A stretch of DNA of 64,000 nt, from positions 21,517,381 through 21,581,380 of the forward strand of contig CM046304.1 in assembly GCA_025267735.1 (NCBI GenBank), given 5' to 3'. Below are positions 10,123-21,119 of this stretch, one piece after another. The first letter of the stretch is position 1. The number at the start of each line of letters is the position of its first letter. The notes below the pieces were generated by a model that saw only the letters and a list, made by a program, of their open reading frames with translations, did no database searches and had not been told where the DNA came from. The DNA comes from Mactra quadrangularis. Its lineage: Eukaryota; Mollusca; Bivalvia; Venerida; Mactridae. Both the position numbers and the translations under genes were made by a program.

Positions 10123-10292
10123 CACACCATTATCGCAAAGAGCGTTCCGATAGCGATTCGGAGGATGATTTACCGTTATTTGAATTACAACGCAGAATTC
10201 GTGATCGCAGACAGCGCGCTCGTAATGAAGATAAGGCATCGCTAATTGACTCCACATCCTCTTCTGAGGGGGAAAGGGAATATGATTCTTAG
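10113..10292 (+). CDS. Small charged ORF between pol and env (59 aa)
   Basis: The ATG at 10113 lies inside the last codons of pol in another frame, and the ORF stops at TAG 10290-10292. The product is highly charged: an acidic SDSDSEDDLP run, an arginine-rich RRIRDRRQRAR run and a serine/acid tail. It is not recognised. The reinitiation-like overlap with pol and the biased composition suggest a real accessory product or a second exon, but a chance ORF is possible. Confidence 0.4.
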   Translation: MSLTHHYRKERSDSDSEDDLPLFELQRRIRDRRQRARNEDKASLIDSTSSSEGEREYDS

Positions 10293-10440
10293 TAGCAACA
10301 TCGAATCATTAATTTACCTGTATTTTTTTATATATGTTTTTTTTTTTACTATTGTCTGTTTGTACATTGTACCAAGGCTTCATTATATCGTTCTAGATCG
10401 TTCTAGATATATTCTTGAAGATATAACACATTTTTCTGTA

Positions 10441-10450
10441 TGTGTTTCAG
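10441..10450 (+). promoter_or_regulatory. Putative 3' splice acceptor for env mRNA
   Basis: A T-rich stretch ending TGTGTTTCAG lies 14 nt upstream of the env ATG at 10465. Errantivirus-like elements express env from a spliced subgenomic RNA, so an acceptor is expected here. The matching donor would be in the deleted leader or gag region. Confidence 0.5.
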
Positions 10451-10464
10451 ATTTGTGTTACAAA

Positions 10465-12465
10465 ATGATTTTCTGGACGATAAACATTTTGGCAGTTTTA
10501 GTAATATTTGGGGGCCCTGTTATTACTGAGAACATTATTAAGGACAATGTCGTGTTTAGAAAAGTAAATGAAGTTTCTACCACTAGAGCAAGATGGTTGG
10601 CTACCATCATAATAGATTATGACTAAATTGAAAGTTTTTTGTCACAAATTGCAAAGGATGCTAAGGCAGCACGTTTTCTGTTACAAGAGTCAATTACGAG
10701 TTATAGTACGAATCCGCAGTATGTTCCGTTTTTGAATGTGTTACGAAGCACATTAGCAGAAATTGATTATCTTGATAACCTACGATCTGACATTCGCAGA
10801 GAGGTTAGACAATTATTGAAAATTACGGGGAGATCAAAAAGGAGCATTTTACCATTTATTGGGTCTGCTCTTAGTTTTCTTTTTGGGACTTTATCCGAGA
10901 GCGACTTAAATGGTATCCGATCGCAGTTATCTAAGCTGGCACATAACCAGGAATCAATTGTACATGTTGTCGAACAAAGTTTAACTCTTATTAATGATTC
11001 GCGAGAACTCATTAGAGAAAATCGACACTCTATTACCACCATAACAGGGAGTTTAAGAAAGTTAGATGATAAATTGCGTATTATTACGGAAGAAATGGCA
11101 AAGTCAATATCTGAAAATCGTCACTTCATGGAAGTTTTGGCTAAACTAGATTTACTGGTAAACGAAATAAACATAATGACGAGGGACGCTAGATTTTATT
11201 TGACTACATTGCAGTCACAATTGGATTACTTGGCTTTAGGAAAAGTGTCTACTCGAATAATTAGTCCAGCAAAATTATGTTCATTACTTATTCAAATTGA
11301 AAAAAACGCTCCTAAACTGATGGCATTAATCGCTAACCCTAGAACGAACATTTGGGATTTTTATCGGTATTTAACGAGTTCTACTGTTTTTATAGATGAT
11401 AAAATAGCAATTATTTTGTCAATACCAATGATAAGGTTAGATGACATTTTTGAAGTATATCAGGCTGTACCAATACCTATGATTTCACCGAAACCGTTAA
11501 TTGGCGCTAAAAAATTTGACATTACAGCTGTCTACAATTTAGAAGCTCCCGGATTTTTAATAGATAAAGTAAGAAAAAGTTACGTGCTCTTATCAAATAA
11601 CGAGTTAATGGCTTGTAGTCATGAAAACATTAAATTTTGTTCCGCCGTTGAGCCTAAGTATTCTGTTGTCATGGGACAAACGTGTGTCATTAATCTCTTT
11701 ACGTCAGCGAAATCCGATTACTGTGAGTCTCGGGTTACAAAGAGTAGTTTACCTCTCGCATACAAATTATCGGAAAATGAATGGGTAATTATCTCAAGGA
11801 TTGGCTTGAACTTTGTTTTGGTTTGCGGTGCACAGCAGACTGAGATAAACATTAGCCCTCCCTTAGACATAATTAAACTTGACCATAAATGTATAGCATC
11901 AAATAAATATTTTTCGTTAACTTCTCCTTTTATTGTTGGGCATTCAAATGTATCTAAACAATCGTCAATAGATTTAATTCCTGCAAATTTCTCTCAATTT
12001 AATGTCTGGCAACCACTCAATTTCAGTTTTCCAAATTTGACTGAAATCTCATTGCCAGAACCATTGAAAGAAATTAAAGACATACCAATAAGTCAGTTTA
12101 TTCAGGAATTGAAACAAAGACAACCAATCAATTTAAGAGAAAAGGCTAGCCATAGCGCATGGTTTTACATAAGTCTTAGCATTACAATAGTGGTGGTGCT
12201 GGTTATTGTCCTGCAATGTTTCAAATCGAAAATATTAAACTTCATTAACTGCCTGCCAAGTTGTTTACGTCGGGGAAAGACAGAGGGGCACAAGGGTACG
12301 ATTCGGCAAGACGTCGAACTTCAAGACATGAAGCATGGTGAGAATCATTCACCAGTCGTTCCTGCACCTATCGTCGAGGAACACACGACAACGTTCCGAG
12401 AACGCTTGTACCCAAAGTTATTTGGGTGCGAAGGGACACCGGAACAAACAGATGTACACGTATAG
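10465..12465 (+). pseudogene. env: F-like envelope glycoprotein with one in-frame stop
   Basis: A class I fusion-type envelope like those of errantiviruses and baculovirus F proteins. The ATG at 10465 starts a hydrophobic signal peptide (MIFWTINILAVLVIFG). The frame is interrupted by a TAA at 10624-10626 and is otherwise open to 12465. After the stop come a furin-type site RSKR (10831-10842) and a fusion-peptide-like segment SILPFIGSALSFLFGTLSE, followed by a long heptad-like region. A single transmembrane anchor lies at about 12163-12225, then a roughly 80-residue cytoplasmic tail rich in charged residues. The stop falls about 68 codons before the cleavage site, in the surface-subunit part. 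It separates the signal peptide from the rest, so no full protein is expected without read-through. Confidence 0.88.
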
Positions 12466-12840
12466 TGGTACACATGAACTTATGTATATAAACAAATTAT
12501 TATATTGAATACAGTATTTATCCATATGCTGTATACTTGATTTGTGATGGACACAAAATGTATTTTTCTGTGTGTTACATACTTTTTGACAGGAACTATA
12601 TTTACCTGTGTGCATTATAATTGTTTTCATCTAGTGATTACAATTTCATCAAAAGTCATAAAATTAGATAACGCACACCTTAGTTATTTCTAATTAATAC
12701 AGACGTAGAAGTTTAGCGATAATAAAAAATGAGACCAGAAGTTAGAAGAATTCATTTTTGTTTTACAAAAACAAACAGAACAAAACATTTTTTTCAAACA
12801 ATTTCTCACTTGTACTTCAATCTCAACAAGCATTTTAAAC

Positions 12841-13116
12841 ATGGAACGTCGCTGGAGCCGAATATTTGAAATAACATTTAAAAACGTTTATACGGCATTG
12901 GGAAGTGAGAGTAGTATTACTGACAAGAATAGAGTAACATTAGCTACTCAATGTGCGTTGGAAACTGCACATCAATTAACTGGAGGAGATCCGCCTAGTA
13001 GAACGGAAATTCAAACTGTGCAAGCGGAGCCAGTAACACCGCAACCACGGACACCAGAAGCGCTTGTCACTTTGAGGCGTCATCATGGTCTTGGAGGCAA
13101 CAGTGACAACTTATAA
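12841..13116 (+). CDS. Unrecognised 91-aa ORF between env and the 3' LTR
   Basis: It begins ATGGAACGTCGC at 12841 and ends at TAA 13114-13116. The N-terminal half looks helical (RWSRIFEITFKNVYTAL ... LATQCALETAHQL). The second half is rich in P, T and E with repeated PxTP-like turns. Its composition is less AT-rich than the flanking non-coding DNA, which favours real coding. No family was recognised. The position matches accessory genes of complex retroelements. Confidence 0.45.
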   Translation: MERRWSRIFEITFKNVYTALGSESSITDKNRVTLATQCALETAHQLTGGDPPSRTEIQTVQAEPVTPQPRTPEALVTLRRHHGLGGNSDNL

Positions 13117-13590
13117 CTCCTGAAGGACTAAAATTTCAACATACAGAATAGTTTAACATTCAAAACGACATTTAAATTCACTTGTTTACATAACGTGTTG
13201 TTACTTATCGCATTCGTGTGTATTTAAATAATGTGTTGCTAATTATTATGTTTTTAAGTTCCATCGTTTTATTCATTCAATTAGTGTGGATTATTGCCAA
13301 ATACAAACGTCTTAAAGAATAGTAACTCACAAATTACAGTTGACAAATAAGTGCATTAAAACCATTAAGTTTCAGTGTACCAAGTGTTTATTACATTTAA
13401 GTGTACCAAGTGTTTATTAATTGGTAATCATATGTTTGTTATTATCTTTAAATTATGATATGTTTATTTAAATTGTGTTTAAATTGTTTTATTATATGAT
13501 TGTTCTATGATATAACTCTATGTGTAGTGCTCTGGTTTACGGCGACGTATCGTGCTATATTGGTGTTAGAAAATTTTAAGGAAAAATTTT

Positions 13591-13608
13591 CTTTTTGGGG
13601 GGAACGCA
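13591..13608 (+). other. Polypurine tract region
   Basis: CTTTTTGGGGGGAACGCA immediately precedes the 3' LTR. The G-run with GAA is the expected plus-strand primer, and its adjacency fixes the LTR start at TG 13609. Confidence 0.7.
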
Positions 13609-13852
13609 TGTAGCACGATAGCGTCTTGCATACACAGGTGAAACAGGTAAGCTGGTTACTATGTGTAACCAAGGTAGATCACATGGGTTGTGACGTGGTT
13701 GTCACGTGTGTATGACGTAGACAGACTGCCTTGTGTGCGGCTTGGCAGTCGGAGTTTAGAACCCATCCCGGCTAGACGTATTATTAAATATTAGAAAACC
13801 ACTATACGATCTTGTTATTTTACACCATTGACAATGTAGTAACTGTGTTACA
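13609..13852 (+). repeat. 3' LTR, full length (244 bp)
   Basis: Begins TGTAGCACG, and its first 139 bp are identical to 5621-5759. The end is placed at TTACA (13848-13852) because TGTA/TACA termini pair and a T-run matching the left flank follows. An ATTAAA at about 13782 may serve as the polyadenylation signal. The end point is inferred, since the 5' copy lacks this part. Confidence 0.75.
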
Positions 13853-13857
13853 TTTTT

Positions 13858-14200
13858 TACGATAGTGACAAAAATGATTACAGTAATGACACAAATAGAA
13901 ACAAACATGTCAAAAACTAAAACGAATGTGACAAAAATAAAATATGATAAACAAAAATTAACACACACCCTATGGAAAAATACAACAATTATTTTACAAT
14001 AGTGACAAAAATGATTACAGTAGTGACAAAAATAATTACAATTATGACAAAAATTAAAACAGTCATGTCAAAAACTTAAACGAATGTGACAAAAATAAAA
14101 TATGATGAACAAAATTCAACACGCACCCTATGGAAAAATACATGTATTCGTGCAAATTTCAAAATGTGATTGACAGAAATTGTAACATTTATGACAAAAT
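13858..14200. repeat. Polinton internal repeats, copies B and C
   Basis: Two units of about 150-165 bp. Each has several TGACAAAAAT-type phrases, then CGAATGTGACAAAAATAA, then CACCCTATGGAAAAATAC. Copy B lies at about 13858-13985 and copy C at about 13986-14150, matching copy A at 5515-5585. The recurring TGACAAAA phrase gives each unit a finer internal periodicity. Confidence 0.7.
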
Positions 14201-14226
14201 ATGTATACGTAGGTTATTTATTCCTT

Positions 14227-17200
14227 CTAATAACCGTAGGGCAATGTGTCATAATTGTCCAGCTTTCTACGTTTGGTATACACCATCTGATAGCTTTTCT
14301 TTTCTTCCCTATTATACAATTTTCTTTTTCTTTTATTTCTACAAATTTTATTAGGATTTGTAACAATTATATTTGAACTGTTTTGTGGTTCTGTGTCTAA
14401 AGTTTTATCACTTTCAAAGTTAATGAGTTGACTATTGGTATAATTTAAAGTGAAACTTCTAACTTTACACGTTTCATTGTTTTTGTTAGTTCTATAAGCA
14501 TAATTTTTCGGGCCCCCTGAGACAAACTCAACAATGTGCTCTTTCGAACTTAACTCATCCGTAAGTTCACCCAAGTAATCTTTTAATGGCGGATCATACT
14601 GCCCAGGGCGACTCACATAGATGACAATATCCGTGTCATAATACAACACTCGTCTATTTAGCTTTTCGAGCACACTGTAGAGTTTAAGCCTTGCCCAACA
14701 TGTAGTGAACGTTGTTAAGTAAATGTTCGTTTTATTATCTTCGGGCTGACAGTCATTTTCACATTGCCATTCCATTTGTATCATGTTATCAGAAATGATG
14801 TGAAAATCAACAGGGTTTCTTATGGGATCGGACAACAATTGGAAGAATAAATTGGCATGCATTTCGTGAAAAAATTCTGTCTGACGCACATCGATTCTTT
14901 TACCAAACTTGCCCCAAAAGCTATTGAGACATAGCATGGCAAGAGCTCGCAAACCTGGGTTCTTCAAAATGTTTGATCGATTTAACGACACTCCCTCTTT
15001 AGATAGATATTGAGACACGTAATCTGTCATATCTTGATCATTGCGTATCCAGTCAGAAGAACCGCTTGCCTCTTGTTTAAACTTTAAAAATGTGTTTATG
15101 TAGTTAGCAAACAGCCCCCTGACCCGGTGTAATGGTCATATTGCGTGGATTCCTTCCAGTGGTATACTTCGTAGATTTTTTTAATTTGATATCCTACCCT
15201 AATGGCTGTTTGAATCTCCAGAGTACACCATGTACCCGTCTATTCCCTTTCATGTTCTGAACATAAGCACGGACTTTGACTCTCGGTATCGGCGCAGGTC
15301 CTACATAGGGGGAATTTTAACTTACTTTTTGAACGATATGGTAGTACCGGATGATATAATCCTCTAGGTGGTAATATTTTGACATTAGCTATACCGAAAT
15401 AGTCCTTGATGTCTTTAAAATCTTTTGTAACAATGATGGGGTGGCCTACATGATACTGACAATATTTGTTGACCCACGGATACAGACTCGTGAAATCAAC
15501 ATAACTGATTTTTTTTCATTTTCATCAACTTTGTAATATAGTTGACTGGCATTGGTCCTTCCTCCGAAAAAACTAGCTCTAGGATCTAACCTATCCATTA
15601 AGTCTAAATCATTTATAAACTGTTTCAGGGCACAATTTTGATTGATTTGTGTTTTAAATTCGTGGTCCCAAATGCATACGTATTTCATACCTAACTTTTC
15701 TATGTAAGCTTTCTTTTTCATAGTTAAAGCGTACAACTCATCTAATGATTGATTGGTGAGTGGATGGCGCGTTTCATCTCGGTTTTCTGTAAAACAATCA
15801 GGGCAACCATGAAATATACAACCGTGGTATTCATAGGCTGCATTTGTTTTTTCGCAGTAACCGTCTCATTTATATTTAGATCCCGGTATTGATTTCTCTC
15901 CCTTATTTAAAGCATGTTTAATGTTAATATTTTCTGTACGCGCCATCCATTCTTACCGTTGTATAGAAGCTTTACTGTATTGATCATTGTAACCACTGGG
16001 AGGGATCTTTGCTATGGGTGTCCTTACAAATTCTCTCTCACTCACTTTCTCACCCTCGAGTTCAGATTCGAGGATCCATTTATTTTCTCGTGATATGTAC
16101 AACTTCCCGTCTATTAATTTTGCGGGTACCCAGTTGTTGTTACTATTTTTATTAACCCTCCATTCTTCTTCTAAAAAATTCGTTCTAAACACATTCATGC
16201 AAACGGAAGCTATAGTCACGGAATCAAATGGATCCACGGCTCTAAACCATCTCATTTCTTTCTTTCCTTTCTTATTTATCACTTCCTTTTTTCACCTGTA
16301 GCATTCAATAACAACTCTCTAAATTTCAAGCACACTTGTCTCAAAATATCTACGTCACTTCTACAATAGTCTAACATTTCTGTCCTAAAATCAAACACAT
16401 CATCCTTTCGCTCGCTCCACCATTGAAAAAATTCAGCTCTCTCTTTCTCACTCATAAAATCATGGCCATAGTATTTTAGATCTGGATAGGTACCTACATA
16501 ATTTTGATTTTCCCTAGTATTAAAATAGTGTAGAAACCAACCCTTTTCAATTCATACAAATCAAAGGCTTTGGGAAGGGCAGACAATTTCATTGGTAAAA
16601 AAATTAAGACTGTCAATCACTTTGATGTGCAAATCTGATTCTACGGTCATGTACATAATTTTAGAGCCGTTGTAAATTATCTTGCTAGGTCTCATGAATT
16701 GGTCTATCAAATGTTCTGATAGGAAATAGCCATCATAACCTTTCATATTATGAGCAAAAACTTTGAAATATTTGTGATTCGGGGAAAATAACCATTCACC
16801 GAAATTGTTAGCAGTATCCGATCCCTTAAATGTGATTTCTCTGAATCCGCATTACCTGGAAAAGGACCGGGGTCCTCATTGTCATGTAAATCAGTATTAT
16901 CACATACATCACAACGGGTACCGCACTGTTTACAAATAGATTCTGGGGTCAAGCATTGATCGATGCAATTTTGACACACAGTATGGGCAACTACAAAATT
17001 AGGACGATGCGTGGCTTTTCCGCACCATGATGTTTTACAGTTTTGACATTTAGAGCAAGATTTGCAAACCTCTTGTGATTGACAGTCCTTACAGTTTAAT
17101 TTTTTATTGGGTAAATACCCATTTTCGCATTCTGAGATCTCATCTTGACTGCATTCAAAATCAAAAAAATTAAACTTTGATTCGTTATATTCCTTGGCTG

Positions 17201-18908
17201 GTGTTGCTCTCAAATAGCACAAATGGCCTTCCACGACGTATTTTGATACGACAAACACAAGTATTCTCCTCACTGGTGCTCTTCTTGTTTTCTTTTGTCT
17301 GTCCTCAATACTTTAAAACAGGTAGGGCATTTCCAATATTTTTGCACTGGGACGGTCCGCTTGGTTGTCCCTTAGACTTTCCTTTTTTATGTATTGGGTT
17401 TTCTTATGTCTTTGAAAACATTTCTGTGATCTGCAAGTCATATTACAGTCAGAGCACTTAATCGTGTTGTCTGACTCTCGACAGTTGCCAGTCTTGCACA
17501 CGATGCAGGAGGTCTCACACTGATGTTTTTCTCTGTGGTCATAGTGCTTGAGACATTGGTGACATAAATACATCGCGCAGAAAAAAACCAGTAATACTGG
17601 TGATGGCGTGAAAATGATCATCGTTCACGTAATAAATGTATACACAGGGACGATCATCTGTGCTGGGACTGGTAATGAACTTGTTCCCTAAGACAGCGCT
17701 CACCACCATCACGCGTACATTTAACACTTTTTCAAAGGCTTCTATGTCTTTTAACTAGATGGACGGTCTATAGGTACTTGTGCTAGTTGACTGATGGTTA
17801 TCGCTAATTGTCGTTGTTTAAGTCTTTTCTTATTTGTCAAACTTTTGTAGTAACTTTCAGGCACTTTTTGATTTTCGAGTATGAGTTGTATATTGCTTTT
17901 GTCTTTTCTATTCTTGACAATTTTTGCCCATTCTTCCGGTGTGCATCTATTCAATTTCGACCAGCCGACTCCAATAGCCCTTGCCATACACAATTGATCG
18001 TCATTTTCAATAGTCACTATTGAGGATTTAAACTTTTATGAATTGTTTTTTCCTTTCAGTTTTATTATCCTTCGGCGAGGACCGCCGCTTTCTTTTGGTA
18101 AATCAATAGTACCCACCGATATATCGAAGCTTTCATCAATCGCCAAATCTTGGTTGCTTTGGAGTACTTTTTCTATAGTCTCCGTCACTGTGTCGGCATT
18201 CAGATTTTCCAACGGCTGTAAAGGAATGACTAAAGGATCGTGTAATCCTTGGTGATGAATGACGACACGGCCCAAATCATTTCCAGCCAAGTTATCCCGG
18301 GCTTCTTCCAATACGTCATTAAACATCTGATGTAGTCCTTGTCTGACGTCCTGTAATTGTATTCCACGGTGTTCTTCGTCGATTTTGACTTGATACGTAC
18401 GATCCACCGCAGCATTTTTGGCGTAGATTCTCTCCGACTTTTTACGAACTGTGTACCTGAGATCCTGGGAGACGGGATCTGCTTTCTGTAAAGGCCCCGG
18501 TTGTGGTTCATTACCCCCTCCTACCATGATCGGTGACTGTGGGTTCCACTCTCCATCATCAATACAAACATTTGCCAATTCATCCATTTCTTCAAAAAAA
18601 TCTTTTTCGTTTTGTTCTCTTACGTACTCGCTAGCAATGTCCAAATCTGTATCATTGTGTGAGATTGGACTGTTTAAATTGTCCATAAAGGAGTTCAATT
18701 GATCATTGACAAAGTCATCGTCGTAGACTGGATTGCGTAATTGAAACAACCTGAACTGTAATTGTGGATCGTCTAAAATGTTCCACATGGTTGCAAAATT
18801 AATCAAGGACCCTTCGTCCGTAAACGACTGGATAATGCATTTCATGGTTTCCTCCAGTAAACTCATTTTTTCTGTAAATTCTGTAATGACAAAATACGCA
18901 AATATCAA
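14227..18908 (-). pseudogene. polB: Protein-primed family B DNA polymerase of the Polinton
   Basis: This would replicate the Polinton. It is read on the minus strand from 18908 to the natural-looking end TLPYGY at 14227. An acidic N-terminal region (18908-18036) is followed by one in-frame TAA (18036-18038), then ENDDQLCMARAIGVGW (18017). A frameshift follows near 17750, and another in the A/T homopolymer near 17581. A Cys/His-rich zinc region lies at 17565-17400. The exonuclease motif I FFDFEC is near 17160, with an unusual Cys-rich insert of about 100 residues (17110-16890). Exonuclease II has GYDGYFLSEHL near 16735. Palm motif A is DFTSLYP near 15500, motif B LCLNSFWGKFG near 14910, motif C YYDTDIVIY near 14635, and GGPKNYAY near 14505. 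Motif C has Ile where Ser is usual. Several more breaks occur between 16560 and 15030. Confidence 0.88.
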
Positions 18909-19400
18909 AATGTGTTAAAATAATGAAAATTAAGTTTAAATCAAAATGCTGACTAGTATTCGTCGTTGCACTGTCTGTAAAATTTACTATTTAATTCATG
19001 TCTGCGTATATACATCGTATACTGTGAGAATGCTAGTATTTAAACATTTTCCGAGTCATTTCGATTACAAGTTCGTACCAAAAACCCCCACAACCCTGTT
19101 TATGTTAACAATACAATGAACCAATCCACTACGGGGGATGCTCAGGATAACAATAAAATATTACAAAGTATTAATTTTTATATGTTTTTATTAGTGTATT
19201 GTTGGTCTAAAAGTAAAGCGATCTATCATTACAAGAGTGATTGACTAAGGGGTGATGATTTATCCGCCACACTAATTTACTTAAAATAAACTGCATAAAC
19301 TTTATTTCCAATACTGTCCTCATTTTGAACAGATAAGTTTATTTTATTATTTACACAAGAGCAAATAATGTTAATTTGTACGCCCTTTAGTTTATATTAG
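18909..19400. other. Non-coding, presumed right flank of the Polinton
   Basis: No ORF or repeat was recognised. Neither a Polinton terminal inverted repeat nor a 6-bp duplication could be matched to the left flank, so the boundary with host DNA is unresolved. Confidence 0.35.
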
Positions 19401-20998
19401 TTCTTAGTACTCAAGTGTGTAAGGGACAAAATATGGTCGAATTGTGCAAAATGTGATTAAAGCACCAAACTTTCAGGAAATGAACTTTAAAGTGTGGACC
19501 TCAGAAAAGGACCTCAAGGAGACAACCATGAGGGGCCCTAGTAACAAAAATATGGGGCCCTAAAGAGGGTCACCCGTAATAATAGATATCATTGCATAGT
19601 ACTATGTAAAAATCCTTTATTTATATATCAACTCATTATATTAAATTTCTTTCGCTCAAGATGAGTACAAATAAGTCAGTTTATGTTTTTTGAATATTTT
19701 ACATGATAATTACAATCGTTATTGAGGCCCCCATAAAGGGATTTTATGGACAACAAATAGAAGAAACCACTAACGGCCAGTACATTTTCTCTAAGTATTT
19801 AAATGGGTAATTTTTGTGGCTAGCTATGGTGTCCTTTCATTGCAGTAAATTGCAAAACAAAGTATGATCACATGAGGCCAAAACAAGGGGAAACTTAAGA
19901 AAAATTATTGAATATCTAATTTGCTGTATTGATTATAAAGGATTTAGAAATTGTATCAATAACATTTAATCTATAAACATTCCAAATAACATAACGAAGA
20001 AGCTTTTTAATTCTTTATATCATTTTGAGTGATGCACCTCAGAAAAATAAAACAGGAGACAATAATGAGAGGCCCTACTAAAAATTGTGGGGCACTGAAA
20101 GGGGTCACCCGTTACAATTATAAGCTTTGCATAGTTTTGTGTAAAATATTTATCTATCAAATAAATAAATTAAATTTTCTTCACTCATGATGAGTACAAT
20201 TACGTCAGTAACTTTTTAAGTAATTGACACGATACTATGAATTGGTATTGAGGCCCAGGTAAGGGTTTTTATGAAAACATAACACACAAAAAATTACCAG
20301 TAAAATTACTGTTCTCGTTTTATTCTAATATCATCATAAGTATTTTGAACGGGTACTTTTGTGTAGCTAGTTAACATGTTATTTTATAGAAATAAATCAC
20401 AAAACTTAGTATGATCACATGAGGCCAAAAACAAGGGGAAATGTATATAAATTTTGAATATATAATTTGCTGTATTGGTTATACAATGTATAGATTTATA
20501 GTGTTAATAGGACAAGAGACAAAGATTTATCTCAACGTCAGCAACATTCAACAAATAAAGTATATTATAATACAATGATTAAAGTTTAATTTGTTTATTT
20601 CATTTTGCTTCTTCAAAAAAGTAATGAGACCTGTCATGTATTTTTGTATTAATTTATTGAGAGGCCCCTCTTGAAAAATTTACGAGTAAATATGAAAAAT
20701 AAAAAAAAACATGTCTGAAAATAAAAACCAAAATCCGATCACAATTTGAATCTAATTACAAAGCGAAACCATTAATAACTTGCAACAATAAACAAAGAGA
20801 CCCTGTAAGGAGATAATAGAAGTGGCCCCACTTGAGCTAACATACTTACAACAATGAAACATGTATAATACATTACGTACATGTATATTGTTCAGCTATG
20901 GAATTAATGGTGTTTAACATTATTTTTTATGTTTGAAACATATATAATGCTATTTACCAACTTGATATAGGTAAAAAATGATAAGACCTTTAACCTTT

Positions 20999-21092
20999 TA
21001 CTGACCAATCCAGTATTTTACTCCGGCTTTTACTGACCAATCCAGTATTTTACTCCGGCTTTTACTGACCAATCCAGTATTTTACTCCGGAA
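20999..21092. repeat. Three-copy 32-bp tandem repeat
   Basis: A unit beginning TTTACTGACCAATCCAGTAT and ending ACTCCGGC is repeated three times with essentially no differences, so it expanded recently. It lies within the composite repeat's interior. Confidence 0.85.
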
Positions 21093-21119
21093 TCGGAGTT
21101 TGGTTTCTACTTTCAGGCA

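Larger units (their letters stand above)
5621..13852 (+). mobile_element. Envelope-bearing Ty3/gypsy LTR retrotransposon (errantivirus-like layout)
   Basis: The order is 5' LTR (partial), gag, pol (protease, reverse transcriptase, RNase H, integrase), a small ORF, env, a second small ORF, polypurine tract, 3' LTR. It is inserted in the Polinton between the ATPase and polymerase genes. The shared 139 bp of the two LTRs are identical and pol is intact for 1192 codons, so the insertion is recent compared with the broken Polinton. It lacks the LTR 3' part, primer binding site, leader and start of gag because of one deletion, and env has a single nonsense codon. It is therefore not autonomous as it stands. 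Confidence 0.93.
763..18908. mobile_element. Decayed Polinton (Maverick) DNA transposon, interrupted by a gypsy element
   Basis: The hallmark Polinton gene set is present: retroviral-type integrase, jelly-roll capsid protein, adenain-like protease, A32-type packaging ATPase and protein-primed family B polymerase. Genes from 763 to 3881 run on the plus strand, and those from 4019 to 5444 and 14227 to 18908 on the minus strand, giving two convergent arms. Most genes carry frameshifts or nonsense codons, so the copy is dead. Terminal inverted repeats were not found, so the true ends are unknown. The span excludes its flanks and contains the nested gypsy insertion at 5621-13852. The usual penton (minor capsid) gene was not recognised and may be deleted. 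Confidence 0.85.

Noticed and set aside
10246..10464. Upstream part of the open frame before env
   Set aside because: It lacks a plausible start and includes poly-T non-coding sequence; the splice acceptor and signal peptide place the env start at 10465.
10639..10641. TTG as an env start
   Set aside because: It is only the first possible codon after the nonsense codon; the sequence before it belongs to the same gene.
13756..14376. Several short ORFs around the right gypsy border
   Set aside because: They read through LTR and tandem repeat sequence and have no motifs.
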